Source: Microbacterium sp. Root166 | Lineage (GTDB): Bacteria > Actinomycetota > Actinomycetes > Actinomycetales > Microbacteriaceae | Direction: 5' to 3' | NCBI RefSeq assembly: GCF_001427145.1 | Contig: NZ_LMGL01000004.1 | Coordinates: 248,001-312,000, forward strand | DNA length: 64,000 bases | Shown: positions 46,032 through 54,995 of the stretch, one piece after another | Position numbering within the stretch: the stretch's first letter is position 1 | How the letters are laid out: each line of letters starts with the position of its first letter | Position numbers and translations under genes: made by a program | Notes under the pieces: model-generated | What the model saw: only the letters and a program-made list of their open reading frames with translations | Told to the model about the DNA's origin: nothing | Database searches by the model: none

Positions 46032-46119
46032 CTCCTCCTCGGTGCGAGGAGGAGCAGCGGTCTTCGAATGTCGGAGGTCCGTGGTGGGGTTCTCCTATCG
46101 AAACCGTATCCGGATACGG
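46032..46119 (-). promoter_or_regulatory. lexA leader: hairpin and 16-bp palindrome
   Basis: A perfect 10-bp stem CTCCTCCTCG/CGAGGAGGAG (46032-46041, 46045-46054) with a 3-nt loop lies just upstream of the lexA ribosome site. One arm consists of Shine-Dalgarno-like GGAGG sequence. CCGTATCCGGATACGG (46104-46119) is a perfect 16-bp palindrome further upstream and looks like a protein-binding site. Confidence 0.5.
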
Positions 46120-46153
46120 GACGCTCGCGAGGCAGTTTCACCGCGTGTCGCGT

Positions 46154-46211
46154 TCGAAGAATGTTCCCCGGATCCGGTGTTGACATCCTACAACTTCGAA
46201 GATAACTTCGG
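46154..46211 (+). promoter_or_regulatory. SOS-type promoter of the LysM gene with two LexA-box-like sites
   Basis: TTGACA (46180-46185) and TAACTT (46203-46208) with a 17-bp spacer form the best sigma-70-type promoter in the window. TCGAAGATAACTTCGG (46196-46211) overlaps its -10, and TCGAAGAATGTTCCCC (46154-46169) lies upstream. Both keep the TCGAA half-site of the recA SOS box, with weaker second halves (TTCGG, TTCCC). Confidence 0.65.
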
Positions 46212-46219
46212 TACAGAGG

Positions 46220-46257
46220 TTCGCATCCGCCGCTCCCGGCCGAGCAGCGGTTGCGAA
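46220..46257 (+). other. 5'-leader hairpin of the LysM gene
   Basis: TTCGC-AT-CCGC-C-GCTC pairs with GAGC-A-GCGG-TT-GCGAA around a CCGGCC loop. It starts close to the predicted transcription start and ends 26 bases before the ATG, leaving AGAGGAG free. It may stabilise the transcript 5' end. Confidence 0.55.
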
Positions 46258-46283
46258 TCTCTCCCCACTCAGAGGAGCAGATC

Positions 46284-46667
46284 ATGACCACGATCGGCAT
46301 CACCGCACCGTTCTCGGGCCCCGTCTTCGCGGTCCCCGCCCGCACCACGCGGCTGCGGCTGACGGTGCGCGGCCGCCGTGCACTGGCCGTTCTCGCGGCG
46401 CTGCCCGCGGTGATCGCCCTCAGTGTCGCGATCGTGAGCGGCGGCAGCGCCCTGGCCTCGCGAGACACCGGCGCAGCCGGCGAGTCCTTCACGACCGTGA
46501 CGGTCTCCTCGGGTGAGACCCTGTGGTCGATCGCCGAGTCGGTCGCGCCGCAGGCGGACCCCCGCGACGTCGTGGATTCCATCGTGCGTCTGAACGCGCT
46601 CGACAGCGTGATGGTCCAGGCAGGGCAGAGCCTCTCCATCCCCGCGGAGTACTCGCCGGGTCGGTGA
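46284..46667 (+). CDS. LysM-domain membrane protein, putative SOS cell-division inhibitor
   Basis: A 127-residue protein: basic N-terminus, one membrane helix (about 32-56) and a single extracytoplasmic LysM domain (about 70-121, VTVSSGETLWSIAESVAPQADPRDVVDSIVRLNALDSVMVQAGQSLSIP). The arrangement, divergent from lexA and behind SOS-like boxes, is that of Bacillus YneA, Corynebacterium DivS and mycobacterial Rv2719c, which delay division after DNA damage. ATG 46284 with AGAGGAG at 46271-46277. The function is inferred from position and domain only. Confidence 0.88.
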   Translation: MTTIGITAPFSGPVFAVPARTTRLRLTVRGRRALAVLAALPAVIALSVAIVSGGSALASRDTGAAGESFTTVTVSSGETLWSIAESVAPQADPRDVVDSIVRLNALDSVMVQAGQSLSIPAEYSPGR

Positions 46668-46679
46668 CGCCGCGACCTC

Positions 46680-46685
46680 TACCAT
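46680..46685 (+). promoter_or_regulatory. -10 hexamer TACCAT of the his operon, leaderless type
   Basis: Seven bases before GTG 46693. An in-frame ATG at 46684 overlaps the hexamer, so the GTG is preferred. Confidence 0.5.
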
Positions 46686-46692
46686 GGGAGGG

Positions 46693-47778
46693 GTGAGTGC
46701 ACGCCTCGAAGACCTTCCCCTGCGCGACGACCTCCGCGGAATGACGCCGTACGGCGCTCCGCAGGCTCCGCTTCCCATCGCCCTGAACGTCAACGAGAAC
46801 ACCCATCCGGTACCCGAGGATGTCGCGGACGACATCATGGATTCGATCGCTCTTGCCCTGCGCGAGGTCAATCGCTATCCCGACCGCGAGTTCACCGCGC
46901 TGCGTGAAGGGTTCGCCGACTACCTCGGTCACGGCCTCACGCGGGATCAGATCTGGGCGGCGAACGGATCCAACGAGGTGCTCCAGCACGTCCTGCAGGC
47001 GTTCGCAGGACCCGGACGCACCGCCTTCGGGTTCGGGCCCACGTATTCGATGTATCCGCTCCTCACCCGTGCGACCGGTGCGTCGTGGGTGGCCGGAACC
47101 CGCGCCGCCGACTACACGATCGACGCCGAGGACGCGGCATCCCAGATCGCCGCCGTCGATCCGGACGTCATCTTCCTGTGCTCGCCGAACAACCCCACGG
47201 GCACGCCGCTGGGGCTCGACGTGATCGAGGCCGCGTACGAGGCCAGCACGGGCGTCGTCGTCGTCGACGAGGCGTACCACGAGTTCGCGCCGCACGAAGA
47301 GCGCTCGGCGCTGACCCTCCTGCCCGGCCGCGAGCGTCTGATCGTGTCCCGCACGATGAGCAAGGCCTTCGCCTTCGCAGGCGCCCGCGTCGGCTACCTC
47401 GCCGCCGATCCCGCGGTCGTCGACGCGCTGCGTCTCGTGCGGCTGCCGTACCACCTGAGCGCGCTCACGCAGGCCGCGGCATCCGCGGCCCTGCGTCACG
47501 CTCCGGCGATGCTGCGCATGGTCGACGACATCGCCGCGCAGCGCGACCGCATCATCGCGACCACGGCGGCGCTGGGCTACACGCCGCACGACTCGTGGAC
47601 GAACTTCGTGCTGTTCGGCGGCGTCGACGACCCCGCCATCACCTGGCAGCGGCTGTACGACCGCGGGGTGCTCATCCGCGACGTCGGCATCGCGCACCAC
47701 CTGCGTGTCACGGCGGGCACGGAGGAGGAGACCACCGCGTTCCTGGACGCACTGGCCTCGGTAGGATCGGACGCATGA
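46693..47778 (+). CDS. hisC: Histidinol-phosphate aminotransferase
   Basis: A PLP enzyme of histidine synthesis; 361 residues from the GTG at 46693. Markers: [69 protein letters not shown], and the PLP lysine in [18 protein letters not shown]. First of four coupled his genes; it overlaps hisB by ATGA. No upstream hisD is adjacent; the LysM and lexA genes precede it. Confidence 0.96.
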   Translation: MSARLEDLPLRDDLRGMTPYGAPQAPLPIALNVNENTHPVPEDVADDIMDSIALALREVNRYPDREFTALREGFADYLGHGLTRDQIWAANGSNEVLQHVLQAFAGPGRTAFGFGPTYSMYPLLTRATGASWVAGTRAADYTIDAEDAASQIAAVDPDVIFLCSPNNPTGTPLGLDVIEAAYEASTGVVVVDEAYHEFAPHEERSALTLLPGRERLIVSRTMSKAFAFAGARVGYLAADPAVVDALRLVRLPYHLSALTQAAASAALRHAPAMLRMVDDIAAQRDRIIATTAALGYTPHDSWTNFVLFGGVDDPAITWQRLYDRGVLIRDVGIAHHLRVTAGTEEETTAFLDALASVGSDA

Positions 47779-48383
47779 GCGCCGCATCGCGTACCGCATC
47801 CCTCCGACGCTCCACCAGCGAGTCCACCGTCGAGCTCGAGCTCGACCTCGACGGCTCGGGACGCAGCCGCATCGACACCACGGTGCCGTTCTTCGACCAC
47901 CTGCTGACGGCCTTCGCGAAGCACTCGCTCACCGACCTCACCGTGCGCGCGTCCGGCGACACCGACATCGACGCCCACCACACCGTGGAGGACATCTCGA
48001 TCGTGCTCGGCCAGGCGATCCGCGAAGCGCTCGGCGACAAGGCCGGCATCTCGCGGTACGGCGATGCGCTCGTCCCGCTGGACGAGGCGCTCGCCCAGGC
48101 CGTCGTCGACATCAGCGGCCGGCCGTACCTCGTGCACACCGGCGAGCCCGCCGGGTTCGAGCACCACCTCATCGGCGGCCACTTCACCGGATCGCTGGTG
48201 CGCCACACGTTCGAGGCGATCTCGTTCAACGCCGCGCTGACCGTGCACGTCCGGGTCATCTCCGGCCGCGACCCGCACCACATCGCCGAAGCCGAGTACA
48301 AGGCGTTCGCACGCGCGTTCCGCCAGGCCAAGGCGCTCGACCCGCTGGTGGAGGGAATCCCGAGCACCAAGGGCGCTCTATGA
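47775..48383 (+). CDS. hisB: Imidazoleglycerol-phosphate dehydratase
   Basis: A manganese enzyme of the histidine pathway; 202 residues, single-domain actinobacterial form without the phosphatase fusion. The duplicated metal-binding motifs are [14 protein letters not shown] with [16 protein letters not shown], and [20 protein letters not shown] with [21 protein letters not shown] overlaps hisC by four bases, and hisH follows with another four-base overlap. TAGGAT also lies before the ATG, so a second internal start point is possible. Confidence 0.97.
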   Translation: MSAASRTASLRRSTSESTVELELDLDGSGRSRIDTTVPFFDHLLTAFAKHSLTDLTVRASGDTDIDAHHTVEDISIVLGQAIREALGDKAGISRYGDALVPLDEALAQAVVDISGRPYLVHTGEPAGFEHHLIGGHFTGSLVRHTFEAISFNAALTVHVRVISGRDPHHIAEAEYKAFARAFRQAKALDPLVEGIPSTKGAL

Positions 48384-49030
48384 GCTCCCGCCCCGTCGTC
48401 GCCGTCCTGGACTACGGATCGGGCAACGTCCACTCCGCGGTCAAGGCGCTCGACGCCGCGGGCGCCGATGCGCGGCTCACCTCGGACCGTGCCCTCGTGC
48501 TCGACGCCGACGGGCTGGTCGTCCCCGGCGTCGGCGCGTTCCGGGCCGTCATGGAGGCGCTGCGTGCAAGCCGCGGCGACGAACTGATCGAACGCCGGCT
48601 CGCCGGCGGGCGACCGGTGCTCGGCATCTGCGTCGGTATGCAGGTCCTCTTCGAGCGAGGCGTCGAACGCGGCGTCGACACCGAAGGACTCGGCGAGTGG
48701 CCCGGTGTCGTGACCGAGCTCGATGCGGCCGTGCTGCCGCACATGGGCTGGAACACGGTGCAGCCCGGCGAGGGCTCCCGGCTGTTCGCCGGGCTCGAGG
48801 ACGAGCGCTTCTACTTCGTCCACTCGTACGGGGCGCAGAAGTGGCTCCTGGACGTGCAGTCGCCGTTCCCGCAGCCGACCCTCACGTGGTCCACCCACGG
48901 CCAGCCGTTCCTCGCCGCCGTCGAGAACGGTCCGCTCTCGGCGACGCAGTTCCACCCCGAGAAGTCGGGAGATGCCGGCATCCGGCTACTCACGAATTGG
49001 ATCGACGGGCTCGGCACGGCTAACCTCTGA
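48380..49030 (+). CDS. hisH: Imidazole glycerol phosphate synthase, glutaminase subunit
   Basis: Hydrolyses glutamine and passes ammonia to HisF; 216 residues. Class I glutamine amidotransferase triad: Cys84 in [15 protein letters not shown], His and Glu in [12 protein letters not shown] near the C-terminus. [16 protein letters not shown] and [11 protein letters not shown] are the oxyanion-strand and family markers. hisF is not in the window; priA follows directly. Confidence 0.96.
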   Translation: MSSRPVVAVLDYGSGNVHSAVKALDAAGADARLTSDRALVLDADGLVVPGVGAFRAVMEALRASRGDELIERRLAGGRPVLGICVGMQVLFERGVERGVDTEGLGEWPGVVTELDAAVLPHMGWNTVQPGEGSRLFAGLEDERFYFVHSYGAQKWLLDVQSPFPQPTLTWSTHGQPFLAAVENGPLSATQFHPEKSGDAGIRLLTNWIDGLGTANL

Positions 49031-49085
49031 ACTCGTGCCGTCCGCGGAAGCGCGTGCTGTCCGGGACCTTCCTGCACGAGGAGCC

Positions 49086-49832
49086 ATGAACGATTTCGCC
49101 TCTATGCCCGAGCTGATCCTGCTGCCTGCCGTCGACGTCGCCGACGGCAAGGCCGTGCGCCTGACCCAGGGGGAGGCGGGCACCGAGACGAACTACGGCG
49201 ACCCCGTCGACGCCGCGCTGGACTTCGCCCGGCAGGGCGCGCAGTGGATCCACCTCGTGGACCTCGACGCCGCCTTCGGCCGCGGCAGCAACGCGGGTGT
49301 GCTCCGCAAGGTCATCCGTCAGGTGAAGGGCGTGCAGGTCGAGCTGTCCGGAGGCATCCGCGACGACCGCACGCTCGAGGCCGCCCTCGAGAGCGGCGCC
49401 GCCCGCATCAACCTCGGCACCGCGGCGCTCGAGAACCCCGAGTGGGCCGCCGACGTCATCGGCCGCTACGGCGACGTGATCGCGGTCGGACTCGACGTCC
49501 GGGGCACGACGCTCGCCGCTCGCGGCTGGACGCGCGAGGGCGGCGACCTGTGGACGGTCCTGGACCGCCTCGAGTCGGCCGGCTGCAGCCGCTACGTCGT
49601 GACCGACGTCACGAAGGACGGCACGCTGCAGGGCCCCAACGTCGAGCTGCTGCGCGAGATGACCTCCCGCACGCCCAAGCCCATCGTCGCGTCGGGCGGC
49701 GTGTCGAGCCTCGACGACATCGCGGCGCTCCGCGATCTGGTCCCGCTCGGCGTCGAAGGCGCGATCGTCGGCAAGGCGCTGTACGCCGGCGCCTTCACGC
49801 TCGCCGAGGCGCTGGATGTCGCCGGACACTGA
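49086..49832 (+). CDS. priA: Bifunctional phosphoribosyl isomerase A (HisA/TrpF)
   Basis: A TIM-barrel isomerase that in actinobacteria serves both histidine and tryptophan synthesis; 248 residues. [32 protein letters not shown], the PriA signature [22 protein letters not shown] (the Arg-Gly-Trp used for the TrpF substrate), and [17 protein letters not shown] 49086 has GAGGAG only 2 nt away. Alternatives are ATG 49104 and GTG 49035, which follows TAACCT (49021-49026) at leaderless distance and would add 17 residues. Confidence 0.94.
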   Translation: MNDFASMPELILLPAVDVADGKAVRLTQGEAGTETNYGDPVDAALDFARQGAQWIHLVDLDAAFGRGSNAGVLRKVIRQVKGVQVELSGGIRDDRTLEAALESGAARINLGTAALENPEWAADVIGRYGDVIAVGLDVRGTTLAARGWTREGGDLWTVLDRLESAGCSRYVVTDVTKDGTLQGPNVELLREMTSRTPKPIVASGGVSSLDDIAALRDLVPLGVEGAIVGKALYAGAFTLAEALDVAGH

Positions 49833-50595
49833 CCCGGGCGACGCTCGCGCCGACTCGGCGGGGGTGCCCTGGGAGGGGCGGAGCTTCCACGCCAATCCGC
49901 ACTCCGGCGACGACGGCACGGCCGATCCCGCGCTCCTCGCCGCGCTGACGGCGTTCCGGTCCGGCACCGGGACCCAGGCGGAGGTCGTGGCCGCCTACGG
50001 CGCGGCGCGCCTGCTCATTCCGCTCATCGCCGAGAAGGGCGACGAGGGGATCGGCGCGCACGGGCTCGCGGTCGACAAGACCCAGGAGCTGTCCATCGTC
50101 ACGGTGGCGGGGCCGGACGGGCGACGCGTCCTGCCCGTCTTCACGTCGGTGGACACCATGCGGCGATGGGATGCCGCCGCCCGGCCGGTGCCCGCCGACG
50201 GGACGCGGACGGCGGCCGCGGCATCCGCCGACGACACCGATCTCATCGTCATCGACCCCGGCTCGCCGACGGAGTTCGTGCTGCGTCGCCCCGCGGTGTG
50301 GGCGATCGCCCAGGGCCTTCCGTGGGAGCCGAGCTTCGTCTCGCCCGAGGTGTTCGCGGGGCTGCAGCAGAGTATCGGCGGCGAGCTCGCCGTGATCGAC
50401 CTCGCTGTGGAGGCCGGGGATCCCGAGGCGCGGCTGCGGGGACCCGAGCTCGTCGTGCGCCTCGAGCTCATCCACGGCCTCGGCAAGGACGAGCTCGACG
50501 CCGTGCTCTCGCGCCTTGCGACGCGCTGGGCCGCGGATGACCGCATCGCGGTGCTGGTCGACTCGCTGACCGTGAAGCTCGTCCGCACCGCCTGA
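49816..50595 (+). CDS. SseB family protein
   Basis: A 259-residue protein with the SseB N-terminal domain: [32 protein letters not shown], later [38 protein letters not shown]. Found near his and infC genes in many actinobacteria, with no enzymatic role known. ATG 49816 lies within the last codons of priA (17-bp overlap), so it is coupled to the his operon. Confidence 0.88.
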   Translation: MSPDTDPGDARADSAGVPWEGRSFHANPHSGDDGTADPALLAALTAFRSGTGTQAEVVAAYGAARLLIPLIAEKGDEGIGAHGLAVDKTQELSIVTVAGPDGRRVLPVFTSVDTMRRWDAAARPVPADGTRTAAAASADDTDLIVIDPGSPTEFVLRRPAVWAIAQGLPWEPSFVSPEVFAGLQQSIGGELAVIDLAVEAGDPEARLRGPELVVRLELIHGLGKDELDAVLSRLATRWAADDRIAVLVDSLTVKLVRTA

Positions 50596-50672
50596 TCGCC
50601 GCGGTCCTCTTGCGAGCGGCACCGCGTCGGCGGATGATCGGCACGGCGGAGGTGGCCAGGGATGAGGCGGCG

Positions 50673-52073
50673 ATGCACGACGCGACGATGAAAGAGCAGT
50701 ACCGGCTGGCACTCGAGGCGGCTCACGAGCACGCGCTGCGCTGGCTCGACGGCGTCGACGAGCGCCCGATCCGGCCGGACCTCGATGTCGACGGCATCCT
50801 GGCTCGCCTCGAGCGCACGCTTCCCGAAAATGGGGAGAGCGCGGAGCGGGTGGTGGACGAACTGGCCGAGGCATCGGGCCCGGGGCTCATGGCGATGGGG
50901 TCGTCGCGCTTCTACGGGTTCGTGATCGGCGGGACGCTTCCGGCTTCGCTCGCGGCGGACTGGCTCGTCTCGACGTGGGACCAGAACACCGGATCGCGCC
51001 AGCCGACGCCGGCGACGGCCGCGGTCGAGGAGGTGGCGGCGGCGTGGCTGGTCGACATCCTGGGCCTTCCGGCCGGCAGCGGTGTCGGCTTCGTCACCGG
51101 CGCGACGAGCGCGAACCTCTCGTGCCTCGTGGTCGCGCGGGATGCGGTGCTGAGACGGGCCGGGTACGACCCCGCCGCCGGCCTGCAGCGGGCCCCCGCG
51201 CTCGCCTGGTTCGCCGGCGACGCCGTGCACACCTCCGTCCTTCTCGCCGGCCGCATCGCCGGAATCGGAGCGCCCACCACCGTCGGCGCCGACGACCAGG
51301 GCCGCATCGACGTCGACGGGCTCGCCCGGGCCCTCGCCGCGCATGACGGGCCGGCGGTCGTCGCGCTCCAGGCCGGGGACGTGCACTCCGGCGCCTTCGA
51401 CGACTTCGCGGCCGCGGTCGCCGTCGCGCGCGAGCACGACGCCTGGGTGCACGTGGACGGCGCGTTCGGCCTGTGGGCGGCGGCCAGCCCTCGACTCGGT
51501 CACCTGGTGCGGGGCCTGGCCGACGCCGACTCGTGGGCGACCGACGCGCACAAGACGCTCAACGTGCCCTACGACTGCGGTGTGGCGATCGTGCGGGACG
51601 AGGCGGCGATGACGGCGTCCCTCGGTGCGCACGCTGCCTACCTGCCGGCCGTCGCCAGCATCTCGGATCCCTACGATCGCGTGCCGGAGCTGTCGCGCCG
51701 GGCCCGGGGCGTGCCGGTGTGGGCGGCGCTGCGCTCCCTCGGACGTCGCGGCGTGATCGATCTGGTCGACGGGCTGGTGGATGCCGCGACCGCCCTCGCC
51801 GACGGCTTCCGGACGCTGCCCGGCCTCGAGGTGCTCAACGACGTCGTCTTCACGCAGGTGTGCCTGGCGGCGAAGGACGACGATGCCGGCACGGCGGCAC
51901 TGGGGGAGTGGCTCCGCGACGAGGGCACGGTGTGGGCTTCGTCCTCGACGTGGCAGGGTCGCACGGTCGTGCGCTTCGCGGTGAGCAATCACGCCACCGA
52001 TGCGGACGACGTCCGTCGCACCGTCGATGCGGTCGCCCGTGGCGCGGCGGCGCTGGGGATCGGGGTCAGGTGA
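50673..52073 (+). CDS. Group II pyridoxal-phosphate decarboxylase
   Basis: A fold-type I PLP enzyme of about 466 residues related to aromatic-L-amino-acid/glutamate decarboxylases. MGSSRFYGFVIGGTLPASLAADWL, GFVTGATSANLSCLVVARD, WVHVDGAFGLWAAASPRLGHLVRGLADADSWATDAHKTLNVPYDCG with the PLP Lys in DAHKTLNVPYD, and a C-terminal VRFAVSNHATDADDVRRTVDAV. The start is uncertain (ATG at 50634, 50673 or 50688). The substrate amino acid cannot be inferred. Confidence 0.87.
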   Translation: MHDATMKEQYRLALEAAHEHALRWLDGVDERPIRPDLDVDGILARLERTLPENGESAERVVDELAEASGPGLMAMGSSRFYGFVIGGTLPASLAADWLVSTWDQNTGSRQPTPATAAVEEVAAAWLVDILGLPAGSGVGFVTGATSANLSCLVVARDAVLRRAGYDPAAGLQRAPALAWFAGDAVHTSVLLAGRIAGIGAPTTVGADDQGRIDVDGLARALAAHDGPAVVALQAGDVHSGAFDDFAAAVAVAREHDAWVHVDGAFGLWAAASPRLGHLVRGLADADSWATDAHKTLNVPYDCGVAIVRDEAAMTASLGAHAAYLPAVASISDPYDRVPELSRRARGVPVWAALRSLGRRGVIDLVDGLVDAATALADGFRTLPGLEVLNDVVFTQVCLAAKDDDAGTAALGEWLRDEGTVWASSSTWQGRTVVRFAVSNHATDADDVRRTVDAVARGAAALGIGVR

Positions 52074-52458
52074 CCGGTCCGGTCCACTTCTCGCCGGGGC
52101 CCTTGCCGATCGGGTCCTCGATGACCGAGCCCTCGCGGAAGGCGAGCTGAAGCGAGCGCAGGCCGTCGCGGAGAGACCGGGCGTGCATGTCGCTGATCTC
52201 CGGCGCGGCCGCGGTGATGAGTCCCGCCAGCGCGTTGATGAGCTTGCGCGCCTCGTCGAGATCGGTCTGGGTGGCGGGGTCATCGGCGAGCCCGACCTTC
52301 ACGGCCGCGGCGCTCATCAGGTGCACGGCGGCGGTGGTGATCACCTCGACCGCGGGGACGTCCGCGATGTCGCGGGTCGCGGCCGACGCGGCGCGCTCCT
52401 GCTCCTCCCAGCGTGCATGGCGGTCGTCATCGGAGGCAGGAATCGTGGTCACGCGCAT
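52066..52458 (-). CDS. DUF1844 protein
   Basis: A 130-residue helical protein of unknown function: IADVPAVEVITTAAVHLMSAAAVKVGLADDPATQTDLDEARKLINALAGLITAAAPEISDMHARSLRDGLRSLQLAFREGS is the DUF1844 consensus. Actinobacterial members sit divergent from infC as here. ATG 52458 or GTG 52452. It overlaps the decarboxylase gene by 8 bases at the 3' ends. Confidence 0.9.
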   Translation of the reverse strand: MRVTTIPASDDDRHARWEEQERAASAATRDIADVPAVEVITTAAVHLMSAAAVKVGLADDPATQTDLDEARKLINALAGLITAAAPEISDMHARSLRDGLRSLQLAFREGSVIEDPIGKGPGEKWTGPVT

Positions 52459-52466
52459 CTCTCTGC

Positions 52467-52705
52467 TAGACTTGTGCGGGCTCCGGAGCGTTCTGCACCG
52501 GACCGAAAGTGGATCACATCCCACCCGCGCTTGCCGCTCCAGGCTACCGGGTCACGCACTCCGCCCCGACCGCTCCATGGTCGGGGTAGTCGCTTGCGAG
52601 CGAACCGGGTGCAGGAAAGCCGGCGCTCCAGCGTCGTGCGGGTGGAATGAGTTCCTCTTCAGCCCGTGACATGACACACGTCCTGTTGCGGGGCCGACAC
52701 CCAGC
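52467..52705 (+). promoter_or_regulatory. Structured 5' leader of infC-rpmI-rplT (candidate ribosomal-protein leader)
   Basis: A -10-like TAGACT (52467-52472) predicts a leader of about 227 nt. It contains an 8-bp hairpin CCCCGACC/GGTCGGGG (52564-52586), a small hairpin TCGCT/AGCGA (52590-52603), two copies of ACCGGGT, and a long-range pair CCACCCGC (52522-52529) with GCGGGTGG (52639-52646) enclosing them. This resembles the autoregulatory L20-type leaders of other phyla in position and design; homology is not shown. Confidence 0.6.
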
Positions 52706-53347
<642 letters not shown>

Positions 53348-53359
53348 GACCCCCAAGAC

Positions 53360-53375
53360 TCCCGCCTGAGCGGGA
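53360..53375 (+). other. Small intercistronic hairpin between infC and rpmI
   Basis: TCCCGC-CTGA-GCGGGA, 6-bp stem with a tetraloop, 13 bases after the infC stop and 22 before the rpmI ATG. Confidence 0.5.
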
Positions 53376-53396
53376 AGTGAAACGAAGGAAGAAGAG

Positions 53397-53591
53397 ATGC
53401 CGAAGCAGAAGACCCACTCGGGTGCCAAGAAGCGCTTCAAGCTCACCGGTAGCGGAAAGCTGATGAAGCAGCAGGCGGGTATGCGCCACAACCTCGAGGG
53501 CAAGTCGAGCCGTCGCACCCGTCGCCTCAACCAGGAGCAGGTCCTGGCCCCGGGCGACGCCAAGCAGGCCAAGAAGCTCCTCGGTCTCTGA
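53397..53591 (+). CDS. rpmI: 50S ribosomal protein L35
   Basis: A 64-residue, strongly basic protein: [53 protein letters not shown] is the L35 consensus. ATG 53397 with AAGGAAGAAGAG. No CxxC zinc motif, so the zinc-free form. Middle gene of infC-rpmI-rplT. Confidence 0.98.
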   Translation: MPKQKTHSGAKKRFKLTGSGKLMKQQAGMRHNLEGKSSRRTRRLNQEQVLAPGDAKQAKKLLGL

Positions 53592-53620
53592 GCACCGACG
53601 CACGTTAGGAAAAAGAAGAA

Positions 53621-54004
53621 ATGGCTAGAGTCAAGCGGGCGGTAAACGCCCACAAGAAGCGTCGCGTCATCCTTGAGCGCGCCTCCGGTTACCGTGGACA
53701 GCGTTCGCGCCTGTACCGCAAGGCGAAGGAGCAGGTCACCCACTCGCTCGTCTACGCGTACCGTGACCGTCGCAAGCGCAAGGGCGACTTCCGCCGTCTG
53801 TGGATCCAGCGCATCAACGCTGCGGGCCGCCAGAACGGCATCACGTACAACCGCTTCATCCAGGGCCTGAACCTGGCCGGTGTGCAGGTCGACCGCCGCA
53901 TGCTCGCCGAGCTCGCCGTGAACGAGCCCGCCACGTTCGCCTCGCTGGTCGAGACGGCCAAGAAGGCTCTGCCCGAGAACGTCAACGCCCCCAAGAGCGC
54001 CTGA
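53621..54004 (+). CDS. rplT: 50S ribosomal protein L20
   Basis: A 127-residue basic protein needed for 50S assembly: [106 protein letters not shown]20 is the known autogenous repressor of this operon in E. coli and Bacillus. ATG 53621 after AGGAAAAAGAAGAA. A strong terminator follows. Confidence 0.98.
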   Translation: MARVKRAVNAHKKRRVILERASGYRGQRSRLYRKAKEQVTHSLVYAYRDRRKRKGDFRRLWIQRINAAGRQNGITYNRFIQGLNLAGVQVDRRMLAELAVNEPATFASLVETAKKALPENVNAPKSA

Positions 54005-54022
54005 CACCCGGCATCCGTTTCA

Positions 54023-54058
54023 CGAAAGGGCGTCCTCCTCACGGAGGGCGCCCTTTCG
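54023..54058 (+). terminator. Terminator of the infC-rpmI-rplT operon
   Basis: CGAAAGGGCG (54023-54032) pairs with CGCCCTTTCG (54049-54058), and TCCTCC/GGAGG pair inside around a small loop. Eighteen bases after the rplT stop; no long T-tract. Confidence 0.85.
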
Positions 54059-54095
54059 CGTGCGCCCGCTCGCGTGTCGCCCGGCCGGCCGACCC

Positions 54096-54101
54096 TAGAC
54101 T
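54096..54101 (+). promoter_or_regulatory. -10 hexamer TAGACT, leaderless type, of the RNA methyltransferase gene
   Basis: Six bases before GTG 54108; no ribosome-binding site between them. Confidence 0.55.
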
Positions 54102-54107
54102 GATCGT

Positions 54108-54908
54108 GTGCTCGAGAACCCCCGCTCTCCCCGAGTTCGCGCGGTCGCGAAGCTGACCAAGCGCAGCGCCCGTCAGGAGACCGGACTGTTCCTCCTGGAG
54201 GGTCCGCAGGCGGCGCGCGAGGCTCTGCTGTACCGGCCCGACACCCTCGTCGAGATGTTCGCGACGCCCACGGCCATGGAGCGCCACTCCGACGTGCGCG
54301 ACGCCGCGCGCGAGGCGGGCATCGAGGTGCTGTTCACCACGGAGGGCGTTCTGGACGCCATGGCCGACACCGTGACGCCGCAGGGCATCGTCGCGGTCGC
54401 GCGGCAGTCGCCCACGTCGCTGCGAGAGGTCTTCGCCGCATCTCCGCGCCTCATCGCGATCTGCGAGGAGGTACGCGACCCCGGCAACCTCGGCACGATC
54501 ATCAGGGCAGCGGATGCCGCAGGCGCTGATGCCGTGGTCCTGACGGGGCGCACCGTCGACCCTTACAACCCCAAGGTCGTGCGCGCCACGACCGGCTCGC
54601 TGTTCCATCTCCCGGTCGTCGTGGGGGTCGAGCTGCCCATGGTGATCGAGAAGGCGCGGGCCGCCGGAGTGCGGGTGATCGCCGCGGATGTCGGCGGGGG
54701 AGACTTCCTGGCATCGCGCGACGTGCTCGCCCAGCCCACCGCCTGGCTGTTCGGCAACGAGGCCCGTGGCCTCGACGACGACTCGCTCGCACTGGCCGAT
54801 CTGTCGCTGCGACTGCCGATCTACGGCGCCGCGGAGTCGCTCAACCTGGCGACCGCCGCGAGCGTCTGCCTCTACGAGACGGCCTTCGCCCAGCGTGCCG
54901 CGGGCTGA
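54108..54908 (+). CDS. TrmH/SpoU-family RNA 2'-O-methyltransferase
   Basis: A SPOUT methyltransferase of 266 residues acting on rRNA or tRNA ribose. N-terminal substrate-binding domain (RAVAKLTKRSARQETGLFLLEGPQAAREALLY). The trefoil-knot motifs are VRDPGNLGTIIRAADAAGADAVVLTG (motif 1), WLFGNEARGLDDDSLALAD (motif 2) and LRLPIYGAAESLNLATAASVCLYE (motif 3). It commonly follows rplT and precedes pheS in Gram-positive bacteria; here the glu-type transporter is inserted between. Exact nucleotide target unknown. Confidence 0.93.
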   Translation: MLENPRSPRVRAVAKLTKRSARQETGLFLLEGPQAAREALLYRPDTLVEMFATPTAMERHSDVRDAAREAGIEVLFTTEGVLDAMADTVTPQGIVAVARQSPTSLREVFAASPRLIAICEEVRDPGNLGTIIRAADAAGADAVVLTGRTVDPYNPKVVRATTGSLFHLPVVVGVELPMVIEKARAAGVRVIAADVGGGDFLASRDVLAQPTAWLFGNEARGLDDDSLALADLSLRLPIYGAAESLNLATAASVCLYETAFAQRAAG

Positions 54909-54928
54909 CCTCGCACGCACCCCGGCTG

Positions 54929-54988
54929 TTACAGAACGGTAAAGGGTGCCGCCAAACGTTGGTGGCGATCCGGTGGGACTCCTAGGGT
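54929..54988 (+). promoter_or_regulatory. Promoter and TTAC-N6-GTAA element of the amino-acid ABC transporter
   Basis: TTGGTG (54959-54964) and TAGGGT (54983-54988) with an 18-bp spacer end 7 nt before ATG 54996, giving a leaderless mRNA. Centred about 60 bp before the start, TTAC-AGAACG-GTAA (54929-54942) is a perfect inverted repeat at a position typical for an activator. Its shape resembles GlnR sites (GTnAC-N6-GnAAC), but the match is partial. Confidence 0.5.
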
Positions 54989-54995
54989 GAGACAC

